From: Kluyvera intermedia
GTDB lineage: Bacteria > Pseudomonadota > Gammaproteobacteria > Enterobacterales > Enterobacteriaceae
NCBI RefSeq assembly: GCF_021440345.1
Contig: NZ_JAKCNS010000035.1
Span: 1 to 64,000 of the forward strand
DNA: 64,000 bases
Direction: 5' to 3'
Below the pieces are notes generated by a model. The model saw nothing but the letters and a program-made list of their open reading frames with translations. It searched no databases and had not been told where the DNA came from. Both the position numbers and the translations under genes were made by a program. Position 1 is the stretch's first letter. Each line of letters begins with the position of its first letter. Shown one piece after another: positions 44,987-53,430 of this stretch.

Positions 44987-45889
44987 ATGATTTTCAACAT
45001 TCAGCGCTATTCCACCCATGATGGTCCAGGCATCCGCACCGTTGTCTTTCTCAAAGGCTGCTCGCTGGGCTGCCGCTGGTGCCAGAACCCGGAAAGCCGC
45101 GCCCGGCAACAGGATCTTCTGTTTGATCCGCGCCTGTGTCTCGACGGCTGCGACCTGTGCCAGAAAGCCGCCCCTGCGGTGATTGAGCGGGTGATTAGCG
45201 GCCTGGTTATCCATCGGGAAAAGCTGAATGACGATTCACTTCACGCCCTCAAAGAATGCTGCCCAACCCAGGCGTTAACCGTCTGCGGTGAGGAAAAATC
45301 TGCCGACGAGATTATGGCTACCGTACTGCGCGACAAGCCGTTCTACGAACGCAGTGGCGGCGGCATGACGCTGTCCGGCGGTGAACCGTTTATGAACCCA
45401 GAGCTGGCGCTCCAGCTACTGAAAAGTGCGCATGAAAACGGTATCCACACGGCGGTGGAAACCTGCCTGCACGTGCCGTGGCGCTATCTGGAGCCGGCGC
45501 TGCCCTATATCGACCTGTTTCTCGCCGACTTAAAACACGTGGATGACGCGCGCTTTAAAGAGTGGACAGATGGTTCGGCCAAACGCGTGCTCGATAATCT
45601 CAAGCGCCTGTCTGCCGCCGGGAAACAGATAACCCTGCGCGTCCCGCTGATTCAGGGCTTTAACGCCGACGAAGCGTCGATTAAAGCGATTACCGATTTT
45701 GCCGCCGGGCAGCTTTCCGGCGTGCGCGATATTCATTTTCTGCCGTACCACACGCTGGGCATCAATAAGTATGCGCTGCTCGGCCAACCCTACTTTGCAC
45801 CCGATAAGCCGCTCAACGACCCGGCGCTGTTGGATTTCGCCCAACGGTACGCTCATGAACATGGGTTAACGGCGACACTACGAGGATAA
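44987..45889 (+). CDS. pflE: Glycyl-radical enzyme activase PflE (YbiY)
   Basis: A 300-residue radical-SAM activase that abstracts hydrogen from the active Gly of its partner. The radical-SAM motif is Cys25-x3-Cys29-x2-Cys32. A ferredoxin-like insert carries further cysteines (CLDGCDLC at 51-58, CCPTQAL, VCG) for extra Fe-S clusters. The SAM-binding GG motif is SGGEPF. It is 5 bp upstream of pflF. Name by homology with E. coli YbiY; the physiological substrate of the pair is unknown. Confidence 0.92.
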   Translation: MIFNIQRYSTHDGPGIRTVVFLKGCSLGCRWCQNPESRARQQDLLFDPRLCLDGCDLCQKAAPAVIERVISGLVIHREKLNDDSLHALKECCPTQALTVCGEEKSADEIMATVLRDKPFYERSGGGMTLSGGEPFMNPELALQLLKSAHENGIHTAVETCLHVPWRYLEPALPYIDLFLADLKHVDDARFKEWTDGSAKRVLDNLKRLSAAGKQITLRVPLIQGFNADEASIKAITDFAAGQLSGVRDIHFLPYHTLGINKYALLGQPYFAPDKPLNDPALLDFAQRYAHEHGLTATLRG

Positions 45890-45894
45890 AACTG

Positions 45895-48327
45895 ATGACC
45901 ACGCTGACTCTCGATAAATTAACCGCCCGCATTCAGTCCCACAAAAACGCGCTGGTGCATATCGTTAAGCCGCCGGTGTGTACCGAACGCGCGCGCCACT
46001 ATACCGAAGCCTACCAGCAGCACATGGATAAACCGATTCCGGTGCGCCGCGCGCTGGCGCTGGCCCATCACCTGGCAGAACGCACCATCTGGATAAAACA
46101 CGACGAACTGATTATCGGTAACCAGGCCAGCGAAGTTCGCGCCGCGCCAATCTTCCCGGAATATACCGTCAGTTGGATCGAAAAAGAGATTGATGATTTA
46201 GCCGATCGCCCAGGTGCCGGGTTTGCCGTCAGCGAAGAGAACAAGCGCGTGCTGCATGAAGTGTGCCCATGGTGGCGCGGCCAGACCGTACAGGACCGTT
46301 GCTACGGAATGTTTACCGACGAGCAAAAAGCGCTGCTGGCCACCGGTATCATCAAAGCGGAAGGCAATATGACCTCCGGCGACGCCCACCTGGCGGTTAA
46401 CTTCCCGCTGCTGCTGGAGAAAGGGCTCGACGGCATGCGCGCGAAAGTTGCCGAACGCCGCACCCGCATTAACCTGACGGTGCTGGACGATCTGCACGGC
46501 GATCAGTTCCTGAAAGCGATTGATATTGTGCTCGACGCGGTCAGCCTGCATATCGTGCGCTTCGCCGAGCTGGCGCGCCAAATGGCCGCCGAAGAGATCC
46601 GTGAAAGCCGCCGTGACGAACTGCTGGCAATGGCGGAAAACTGCGATGTCATTGCCCATCAGCCGCCGAAAACCTTCTGGCAGGCGCTGCAGCTGTGCTA
46701 TTTCATCCAGCTGATTCTGCAAATTGAATCCAACGGTCACTCGGTCTCATTTGCCCGTATGGACCAGTATCTCTACCCGTACTATCGCCGCGACGTTGAG
46801 CTGGAGCAGTCGCTGGGCCGCGAGCAGGCTATCGAGCTGCTGCACAGCTGCTGGCTGAAGCTGCTGGAAGTGAACAAAATTCGCTCCGGTTCGCATTCAA
46901 AAGCCTCTGCCGGCAGCCCGCTGTACCAAAACGTCACCATCGGCGGCCAGAAGTTAGTGAACGGAGAAGCGCAGGACGCGGTTAACCCGCTCTCCTACGC
47001 GATTCTCGAATCCTGCGGCCGCCTGCGCTCCACTCAGCCAAACCTGAGCGTGCGCTACCATGCGGGGATGAGTAACGACTTCCTCGACGCCTGCGTGCAG
47101 GTCATCCGCTGCGGCTTTGGGATGCCGGCCTTTAACAACGATGAAATCGTGATTCCTGAATTCATCAAGCTGGGCGTCGAACCTGACGACGCTTACGATT
47201 ATGCGGCGATCGGCTGCATCGAAACCGCCGTTGGCGGCAAGTGGGGCTACCGCTGCACCGGCATGAGTTTTATCAACTTTGCCCGCGTAATGCTGGCGGC
47301 GATGGAAGGCGGCCGCGACACCACCAGCGGCCAGGTGTTCCTGCCGCAGGAGCATGCGCTGTCGAAAGGTAACTTTGCCAACTTCGAGCAGATGCTCGCC
47401 GATTGGGACAACCAGATTCGCTACTACACCCGGAAGTCGATTGAGATTGAATACGTGGTCGACACCATGCTGGAAGAGAACGTGCACGATATTCTGTGTT
47501 CCGCGCTGGTGGATGACTGCATCGAACGAGCAAAAAGCATCAAGCAAGGCGGCGCGAAGTACGACTGGGTATCCGGCCTGCAGGTGGGGATCGCCAACCT
47601 CGGCAACAGCCTGGCGGCGGTGAAAAAGCTGGTCTTCGATCAGGGCATGATTGGCCAACAGGCGCTGGCAAAAGCGCTGGCAGAAGATTACGACGGCCTG
47701 ACTCACGAGCAGCTGCGTCAGCGCTTAGTCAACGGCGCACCGAAGTATGGTAATGATGATGACAGCGTCGATACCCTGCTGGCACGCGCCTACCAGACCT
47801 ATATCGACGAGCTGAAGCAGTATCACAACCCGCGCTACGGTCGCGGCCCGATTGGCGGTAACTACTACGCGGGCACGTCGTCCATTTCGGCCAACGTGCC
47901 GTTTGGCGCCCAGACCATGGCCACGCCGGATGGCCGTAAGGCAAAAACCCCGCTGGCGGAAGGCGCAAGCCCGGCCTCCGGCACCGATCACCTCGGCCCA
48001 ACGGCGGTGATAAGCTCCGTCGGTAAGCTGCCTACTTCAGCGATTCTCGGCGGCGTGCTGTTAAACCAGAAGCTGAACCCGGCAACGCTGGAAAACGAAA
48101 GCGATAAGCAAAAGCTGATGGCGCTGCTGCGCACCTTCTTCGAAGTGCACAAAGGCTGGCACATTCAGTACAACATCGTGTCGCGCGAAACGCTGCTTGA
48201 GGCGAAGAAACATCCGGACCAGTACCGCGATCTGGTGGTTCGCGTTGCCGGCTACTCCGCCTTCTTCACCGCCCTGTCGCCGGATGCCCAGGACGATATC
48301 ATCGCCCGTACCGAGCATACGCTGTAA
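45895..48327 (+). CDS. pflF: Glycyl-radical enzyme PflF (YbiW), function unknown
   Basis: An 810-residue pyruvate formate-lyase-like enzyme, same length as E. coli YbiW. The glycyl radical site is Gly786 in VRVAGYSAFF, and the thiyl Cys441 is in AIGCIETAVGG. The G-C-I-E form (Cys followed by an acid two residues on) resembles diol/glycerol dehydratase-type glycyl-radical enzymes more than true pyruvate formate-lyase, which has Cys-Cys. A dehydratase-like reaction is therefore plausible. The enzyme is active only anaerobically. Confidence 0.92.
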   Translation: MTTLTLDKLTARIQSHKNALVHIVKPPVCTERARHYTEAYQQHMDKPIPVRRALALAHHLAERTIWIKHDELIIGNQASEVRAAPIFPEYTVSWIEKEIDDLADRPGAGFAVSEENKRVLHEVCPWWRGQTVQDRCYGMFTDEQKALLATGIIKAEGNMTSGDAHLAVNFPLLLEKGLDGMRAKVAERRTRINLTVLDDLHGDQFLKAIDIVLDAVSLHIVRFAELARQMAAEEIRESRRDELLAMAENCDVIAHQPPKTFWQALQLCYFIQLILQIESNGHSVSFARMDQYLYPYYRRDVELEQSLGREQAIELLHSCWLKLLEVNKIRSGSHSKASAGSPLYQNVTIGGQKLVNGEAQDAVNPLSYAILESCGRLRSTQPNLSVRYHAGMSNDFLDACVQVIRCGFGMPAFNNDEIVIPEFIKLGVEPDDAYDYAAIGCIETAVGGKWGYRCTGMSFINFARVMLAAMEGGRDTTSGQVFLPQEHALSKGNFANFEQMLADWDNQIRYYTRKSIEIEYVVDTMLEENVHDILCSALVDDCIERAKSIKQGGAKYDWVSGLQVGIANLGNSLAAVKKLVFDQGMIGQQALAKALAEDYDGLTHEQLRQRLVNGAPKYGNDDDSVDTLLARAYQTYIDELKQYHNPRYGRGPIGGNYYAGTSSISANVPFGAQTMATPDGRKAKTPLAEGASPASGTDHLGPTAVISSVGKLPTSAILGGVLLNQKLNPATLENESDKQKLMALLRTFFEVHKGWHIQYNIVSRETLLEAKKHPDQYRDLVVRVAGYSAFFTALSPDAQDDIIARTEHTL

Positions 48328-48344
48328 CGCAGGACTCGCCCTTT

Positions 48345-48369
48345 CCCCTCTCCCTCCCAGGGAGAGGGG
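48345..48369. repeat. CCCTCTCC-type hairpin after pflF
   Basis: CCCCTCTCCCT (48345-48355) pairs with AGGGAGAGGGG (48359-48369) around CCC. It has the same arm motif as 44154-44180. There is no T tract. Confidence 0.6.
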
Positions 48370-48387
48370 CTAAATCGCCCCGCTTTT

Positions 48388-48401
48388 CTTTCGAATGAAA
48401 T
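48388..48401. promoter_or_regulatory. Conserved inverted repeat before ybiV (site 2)
   Basis: CTTTC-GAAT-GAAAT matches the 14-mer before ybiU at 13 of 14 positions. It lies 6 bp upstream of a CRP-like site. Confidence 0.5.
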
Positions 48402-48407
48402 TAAATT

Positions 48408-48423
48408 TGTGCTTTAGCTCACA
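48408..48423. promoter_or_regulatory. CRP-like site upstream of ybiV
   Basis: TGTGC-TTTAGC-TCACA matches the CRP core at 9 of 10 conserved positions, 47 bp before the ybiV start. Confidence 0.55.
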
Positions 48424-48470
48424 TTGTAATTAAATTGCTGCTGGCCGGATTTACCCCAGGAGCATCCCGT

Positions 48471-49280
48471 ATGACCGTTAAAGTTATCGTCACTGATATG
48501 GACGGAACTTTTCTTAATGACGCCAAAACCTACGACCGTTCGCGGTTTCTGGCGCAGTTTGAACAGCTTCAACAGCGTGGCATTGAATTCGTCGTCGCCA
48601 GCGGCAACCAGTACTATCAGCTCATTACCTTCTTCCCTGAGATTCGCGACCGCATCTCCTTTGTCGCTGAAAACGGCGCGCTGGTCTACGAACACGGCCA
48701 GGAACTGTTCCACGGCGAGCTGACCCGCCACGAGTCACAAACGGTGTTCACCGAACTGCTGAAAGACCCGCAGCTGAAATTCGTCGCCTGTGGTCTGGAA
48801 AGTGCCTATATCAGCGATAGCGCGCCGGACGAGCTCGTGGCGCTGATGTCGAAGCACTACTACCGCTTGAAGCGTGTGGCGAACTATCACGATATCGACG
48901 ACAAGATTTTTAAATTTTCACTGAATCTGCCGGACAGCGAAATCCCAGAGCTGGTCGATAAGCTGCACGTCTCGCTCGATGGCATCATGAAGCCGGTGAC
49001 CAGCGGTTTTGGCTTTGTTGACCTGATTATCCCTGGCCTGCATAAAGCCAACGGTATCAGCCGCCTGCTTAAACGCTGGCAGGTTTCCCCGCAGGAGTGC
49101 GTGGCGATTGGCGACAGCGGCAACGATGCGGAAATGCTGAAGCTGGTGAAGTATGCCTTCGCCATGGACAACGCCGCCGAGAGTATTAAAGCCATTGCCG
49201 GATATCAGACCGACGACAACAATCACCACGGCGCGCTGAACGTCATTCAGGCCGTGCTGGACGGCACAACGCCCTTCTGA
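48471..49280 (+). CDS. ybiV: Sugar phosphatase YbiV (SupA), HAD family
   Basis: A 269-residue Cof-type HAD phosphatase acting on sugar phosphates (ribose-5-P, erythrose-4-P, fructose-1-P in E. coli). Nucleophile pair Asp9/Asp11 is in [10 protein letters not shown], the cap domain carries KHYYRLKRV, and GDSGNDAEM binds metal near 215. The start at 48471 follows AGGAG; an upstream in-frame start at 48435 is rejected. It is paralogous to YbjI (19199). Confidence 0.95.
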   Translation: MTVKVIVTDMDGTFLNDAKTYDRSRFLAQFEQLQQRGIEFVVASGNQYYQLITFFPEIRDRISFVAENGALVYEHGQELFHGELTRHESQTVFTELLKDPQLKFVACGLESAYISDSAPDELVALMSKHYYRLKRVANYHDIDDKIFKFSLNLPDSEIPELVDKLHVSLDGIMKPVTSGFGFVDLIIPGLHKANGISRLLKRWQVSPQECVAIGDSGNDAEMLKLVKYAFAMDNAAESIKAIAGYQTDDNNHHGALNVIQAVLDGTTPF

Positions 49281-49311
49281 TTTCCCCCCTTTGCCGATTC
49301 GATAAATGCAG

Positions 49312-49348
49312 CGCCACCGGGCACATCGCCGGGTGGTGGCGTTGCTTT
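49312..49348 (+). terminator. Terminator downstream of ybiV
   Basis: CGCCACC (49312-49318) pairs with GGTGGCG (49335-49341), with a GC-rich inner stem, followed by TTGCTTT. Confidence 0.5.
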
Positions 49349-49413
49349 ATCTGCCCGACCGTTTGCTCCCATTTCCCTGGCCTCAATTCGCATAAAATTT
49401 AAACTTGCATTAA

Positions 49414-49430
49414 CTTAATTTTAACTTAAA
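49414..49430. promoter_or_regulatory. Possible BasR (PmrA)-type box before ybiU
   Basis: CTTAAT-TTTAA-CTTAAA matches YTTAAK-N5-YTTAAK at 11 of 12 positions, but the surrounding DNA is AT-rich and a chance match is possible. Confidence 0.3.
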
Positions 49431-49452
49431 GTATCACCTGTAATTATTTTTA

Positions 49453-49466
49453 CTTTCGAATGAAAG
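49453..49466. promoter_or_regulatory. Conserved inverted repeat before ybiU (site 3)
   Basis: CTTTC-GAAT-GAAAG is a perfect-arm inverted repeat 14 bp before the ybiU start codon and identical, in reverse orientation, to site 1 before pflE. Confidence 0.6.
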
Positions 49467-49480
49467 ATTGCGAGGTTGAT

Positions 49481-50746
49481 ATGCCGATTACCTTTACCCA
49501 CCAAACGCTGCCCGCCGACCCGAAAGCGGCCATTCGTCAAATGAAGCAGGCGCTACGCGCGCAGATTGGCGACGTACAGGCGGTATTTGATCGTCTGAGC
49601 GCCACCATCGAAGCGCGAGTGGCGGAAATTAACGCCCTGAAGGCGCAGGGGCAGCCGGTCTGGCCGGTGATTCCATTTGCCGATATCGCCGCGGGCAATC
49701 TCAGCGACGCCACCCGCGCTGAAGTCAAACGTCGGGGCTGCGCGGTGATTAAAGGCCACTTCCCGCGCGAGCAGGCGCTGGCGTGGGATCGTTCAATGCT
49801 CGACTACCTCGACCTCAACCGTTTCGACGACGTCTATAAAGGCCCTGGCGACACGTTCTTTGGTTCGCTCGACGCCTCGCGTCCGGAGATCTACCCAATC
49901 TACTGGTCGCAGGCGCAGATGCAGGCGCGGCAAAGTGAGGAAATGGCGCAGGCGCAATCATTCTTAAATCGCCTGTGGCAGGTAGAAAGCGAAGGTCAGC
50001 AGTGGTTTAACCCGGACATCAGCGTGATTTATCCGGACCGCATTCGCCGCCGTCCGCCGGGCACGACCTCTAAAGGACTCGGCGCGCATACCGACTCCGG
50101 CGCGCTTGAACGCTGGCTGCTGCCGGCCTATCAGCAGGTGTTCGCCAGCGTATTTAGCGGCAACGTCGAGCAGTACGATCCGTGGAATGCGGCGCATCGC
50201 ACCGAGGTGGAAGAGTATACGGTGGATAACACCACCAAATGCTCGGTATTCCGCACCTTCCAGGGCTGGACGGCGCTGTCAGATATGATCCCGGATCAAG
50301 GACTGCTACACGTGGTGCCGATTCCGGAAGCCATGGCCTATGTGCTGCTGCGCCCGCTGCTCGATGACGTGCCGGATGATGAACTGTGCGGCGTGGCGCC
50401 GGGCAAAGTGCTGCCGATTTCCGAGAAATGGCACCCGCTATTGATAAGCGCCCTCACCTCGATTCCCGCGCTCGACGCCGGTGATTCCGTCTGGTGGCAC
50501 TGCGATGTGATTCATTCCGTCGCGCCGGTGGAGAACCAGCAGGGCTGGGGCAACGTGATGTACATTCCCGCCGCCCCGATGTGTGCGAAAAATCTCGCCT
50601 ACGCGCATAAGGTGAAAGCCGCGCTGGAGCGCGGCGCGTCGCCGGGCGATTTCCCGCGGGAAGACTATGAGGCCGACTGGCAAGGACGATTTACCCTTGC
50701 CGACCTCAATATTCACGGCAAGCGCGCGCTGGGTATCGACGCCTGA
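49481..50746 (+). CDS. ybiU: DUF1479 protein YbiU, putative Fe(II)/2-oxoglutarate oxygenase
   Basis: A 421-residue protein, same length as E. coli YbiU. The fold is a cupin-like dioxygenase: an H-x-D pair in GLGAHTDSG and a distal His in CDVIHSVAPVENQQGWG are candidate iron ligands. It contains the conserved IYPDRIRRRPPGTTSKG block. Enzymatic function is not established. The start at 49481 follows GAGG and aligns with the homologue. The last 34 bp overlap the 3' end of the convergent LacI-type gene. Confidence 0.9.
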   Translation: MPITFTHQTLPADPKAAIRQMKQALRAQIGDVQAVFDRLSATIEARVAEINALKAQGQPVWPVIPFADIAAGNLSDATRAEVKRRGCAVIKGHFPREQALAWDRSMLDYLDLNRFDDVYKGPGDTFFGSLDASRPEIYPIYWSQAQMQARQSEEMAQAQSFLNRLWQVESEGQQWFNPDISVIYPDRIRRRPPGTTSKGLGAHTDSGALERWLLPAYQQVFASVFSGNVEQYDPWNAAHRTEVEEYTVDNTTKCSVFRTFQGWTALSDMIPDQGLLHVVPIPEAMAYVLLRPLLDDVPDDELCGVAPGKVLPISEKWHPLLISALTSIPALDAGDSVWWHCDVIHSVAPVENQQGWGNVMYIPAAPMCAKNLAYAHKVKAALERGASPGDFPREDYEADWQGRFTLADLNIHGKRALGIDA

Positions 50747-51816
50747 TTGCCATATAGGCCTTCTTGTTCCACGGCGGAGTGCCCTTTCCCCGGGCGCACC
50801 CGCCGCACCGATTCCCGCACCGCCAGACGACCGTGCAGCAGCAATGATCCTACCGGCGCGTCCGGACGGATCAAGCGCTGCTGGAGCATCTGCACCGCTT
50901 CTACGCCCAGTTCATCACGCGGCACGTGCACGGCGGTCAACGGGACATCTTCGATGGCTGCAAGATTAAAACCGTCGATGCTCATCACCGATACATCCTG
51001 CGGCACCCGCAGGCCGCGCTGACTGAGGGCATTGATGGTGCCTGCGGCCATAAAGTCGCCGCCCACCAGAAACGCCGTCGGCATCGCCCGACCATTTCGT
51101 TCATCCAGCCACTGTCCCACTTTTTCTTCCGCTTCTTTGGCGCTAAAGCTGCTGATGTTCAGCAGATCGCGTTCATGTTCAAAGACCATGTTGTGCTGCC
51201 GCCACGACTCTTTCACTCCCGCTAAACGCTGCTCCATGGTGTAGCGCCGCAGGCACATGACGTTCATCACTTCACGATGCCCCATCTCAAACAGGTAGCG
51301 AGCCGCAAAAGCACCAATAAGCCGATGATCCGGAGCAATCGCCGGAAGGCGCATTCTTTCATCGCGGCAGTTGATCAGCACGCAGGGTTTACCGAGATCG
51401 GCTGCCAGATCGTGGATATGCGGATCGTCAATACCGAGCAGGATCGCCGCCTGAGTTTCCGCTTCATTCATCCGCGACAGGAACAGCGCCGGATCGCTGT
51501 CATTTTCCTCCAGCGGGCAGTAGCGCAGACGTACCTCGTGCGCGGAAAGCGCTTTGCTGATGCTCTGGATCACGCGGTAGTAGAAGATATCCGAGCGCTC
51601 ATCGAATGCCCGCGGCGGCGCAAAGATAATCAGGCTGTTGAGCAGCATGCGCCCCGCAGCCAGGCCGTCCATCACCCCAAGTTCACGGGCGCAGGCCAGT
51701 ACCCGTTCACGCGCCCGAGCGCTGGTGTTGGCCTTCCCGGCCAGTACCCGCGATACCGTGCTGGCGGAAAGCCCCGTGCGCCCGGCAATTTCCGCAATTT
51801 TCAGCTTCTTTTCCAT
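50713..51816 (-). CDS. LacI-family regulator beside the MFS/GH31 unit
   Basis: A 367-residue LacI/GalR regulator with HTH IAEIAGRTGLSASTVSRVLAGKAN at its N-terminus, a less conserved hinge (LAAGRMLLN), and an effector domain ending with a variable tail that runs into the 3' end of ybiU. The start at 51816 (MEKKLKIAEIAG) is chosen because the HTH begins immediately; the frame is open to 51873. It is divergent from the ACS permease and GH31 genes and so probably controls them. Confidence 0.88.
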   Translation of the reverse strand: MEKKLKIAEIAGRTGLSASTVSRVLAGKANTSARARERVLACARELGVMDGLAAGRMLLNSLIIFAPPRAFDERSDIFYYRVIQSISKALSAHEVRLRYCPLEENDSDPALFLSRMNEAETQAAILLGIDDPHIHDLAADLGKPCVLINCRDERMRLPAIAPDHRLIGAFAARYLFEMGHREVMNVMCLRRYTMEQRLAGVKESWRQHNMVFEHERDLLNISSFSAKEAEEKVGQWLDERNGRAMPTAFLVGGDFMAAGTINALSQRGLRVPQDVSVMSIDGFNLAAIEDVPLTAVHVPRDELGVEAVQMLQQRLIRPDAPVGSLLLHGRLAVRESVRRVRPGKGHSAVEQEGLYGNQASIPSARLP

Positions 51817-51841
51817 TTTGTGATCCGCATCTAATTCAGAA

Positions 51842-51857
51842 ATGAAAGAATTTTCAT
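51842..51857. promoter_or_regulatory. Inverted repeat ATGAAA-GAAT-TTTCAT upstream of the LacI gene
   Basis: A perfect 6-bp-arm dyad 26 bp upstream of the regulator start. It contains ATGAAAGA, the same half-sequence found in the sites before ybiU and (as the complement) pflE, and may be the operator of this regulator. Confidence 0.45.
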
Positions 51858-51941
51858 GACCTAAAAACCGCATGTTCTATGGCCTTAAGTATGTATGCGT
51901 AATGTATATCAGCCACTCATGAAAAAACGTGCATAAAACCC

Positions 51942-51956
51942 ACTTTCATCGAATTT
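51942..51956. promoter_or_regulatory. Partial copy of the CTTTCATTCGAAAG motif
   Basis: ACTTTCAT-CGAATTT differs from site 1 by a missing base in the centre and changes in the right arm. It lies in the LacI/MFS divergent gap. A 7-bp inverted repeat CTTCCAT/ATGGAAG (51988-51994, 52004-52010) follows. Confidence 0.3.
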
Positions 51957-52114
51957 TGTTGTCGCCTACTGTGAATTGGTAGAACAACTTCCATACAAGA
52001 ATGATGGAAGGTCGTAGAAATAAAACAAATAAATATCAACCGATTATAAAAAGTGGTGTGACAACTCTCCGCGAGTGGCCCCACCGTTCCCTACAGCTTT
52101 CCGTGGAGATCCCG

Positions 52115-53416
52115 ATGAGTCAGGGTATCAATAACGATATGGCCGTGAGTAAACCGCGCCGGATAGTCAAAAATTTACGTTGGTGGGTACTGGTCCTGTT
52201 TTTACTGGGCGTCACCGTCAACTACATCACCCGTAACTCGCTGGGGATCCTTGCCCCGGAACTGAAAACCAGCCTCGGGATCACCACCGAACAATATTCC
52301 TGGATCGTCGGCGCATTCCAACTGGCCTATACCCTCTTCCAGCCGCTGTGCGGTTGGCTGATTGACGTTATCGGCCTGAAGCTCGGCTTTATGATTTGCG
52401 CCGGGCTGTGGGCGTTGACCTGCCTGCTGCACGCCGGAGCTGGCAACTGGCTGCATCTGGCAATTTTGCGCTTCTTTATGGGTGGTGCGGAAGCTGCCGC
52501 CACGCCGGCTAACGCCAAAACCATCGGCGAATGGTTCCCGAAATCTGAGCGCCCGGTGGCTGCGGGTTGGGCTGGCGTCGGCTTTTCTATTGGTGCGATG
52601 CTGGCACCGCCGATTATCTACTTCGCGCATGCTTCGTTCGGCTGGCAGGGTGCATTTATGTTCACCGGCGTGCTGGCGGCGGCGTGGGTGGTGCTGTGGT
52701 GGGCGTTCTACCATAACCCGGATAAACACCCGAATCTGAGCAAAGAAGAGCTGGAATTCATTCGTCAGGATAATGAACCGCCGGCAGTGAAATTACCGTT
52801 CCTCACCGCGCTGAAAACCGTCGGCAAGAACAAGCGTTTTTACGGTATCGCGATCCCGGCATTCATGGCTGAACCGGCCTGGGCGGTGATGAGCTTCTGG
52901 GTGCCGCTGTACTTGTCCAAAGCCTACGGTATGGATCTGAAGCAGATTGCCCTCTTCGCCTGGCTGCCGTTCCTGGCCGCCGACCTTGGCAGCGTGGCCA
53001 GCGGCTATCTGACCAAACTGTACGTTCGCCTGTTCGGCTGCTCCCGGGTGAATTCAATCGTTGCCTCCTCCGTGAGCGGCGCGTTCCTGATGATCTCCCT
53101 GGCGGCTATGGCCTTCACCAATAACCCGTATGTCGCGATTGCGCTGATCTCTGTTGGCGGTTTTGGCCACCAGATTATCTCCTGCATGCTCAGCGCCCTG
53201 GTAGTGGAGTCCTTTGATAAAGGCCAGATGGCCACCGTTAACGGCATGCGCGGGTCCGCCGCGTGGATCGCCAGCTTCGCCTTCTCCCTGATTATCGGGG
53301 TTACCGCCGACAAAATCGGCTTTAACCCATTATTTATCGCCATGGGTTTCTTTGACCTGATTGGCGCTTTCTTCCTGGTCACCTTTATTGCTGAACGTCG
53401 CGCAAAACGCGCCTGA
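52115..53416 (+). CDS. ACS-family MFS transporter (ExuT-like)
   Basis: A 433-residue, 12-helix permease of the anion:cation symporter family, related to the hexuronate permease ExuT. Shared segments include VNYITRNSLGILAPELK, GGAEAAATPANAKTIGEWFP and ERPVAAGWAGVGFSIGAMLAPP. The start at 52115 follows GGAG; the 114-bp open frame upstream is not typical of the family. It is 14 bp upstream of the GH31 gene and divergent from a LacI regulator. It likely imports the glycoside or acidic sugar that the GH31 enzyme acts on. Confidence 0.88.
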   Translation: MSQGINNDMAVSKPRRIVKNLRWWVLVLFLLGVTVNYITRNSLGILAPELKTSLGITTEQYSWIVGAFQLAYTLFQPLCGWLIDVIGLKLGFMICAGLWALTCLLHAGAGNWLHLAILRFFMGGAEAAATPANAKTIGEWFPKSERPVAAGWAGVGFSIGAMLAPPIIYFAHASFGWQGAFMFTGVLAAAWVVLWWAFYHNPDKHPNLSKEELEFIRQDNEPPAVKLPFLTALKTVGKNKRFYGIAIPAFMAEPAWAVMSFWVPLYLSKAYGMDLKQIALFAWLPFLAADLGSVASGYLTKLYVRLFGCSRVNSIVASSVSGAFLMISLAAMAFTNNPYVAIALISVGGFGHQIISCMLSALVVESFDKGQMATVNGMRGSAAWIASFAFSLIIGVTADKIGFNPLFIAMGFFDLIGAFFLVTFIAERRAKRA

Positions 53417-53430
53417 GAGTGGATGTAAAC

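Noticed and set aside
50713-51873. Frameshift or truncation in the third LacI-family gene
   Set aside because: HTH and effector domain are complete and in one frame; only the C-terminal tail is atypical.
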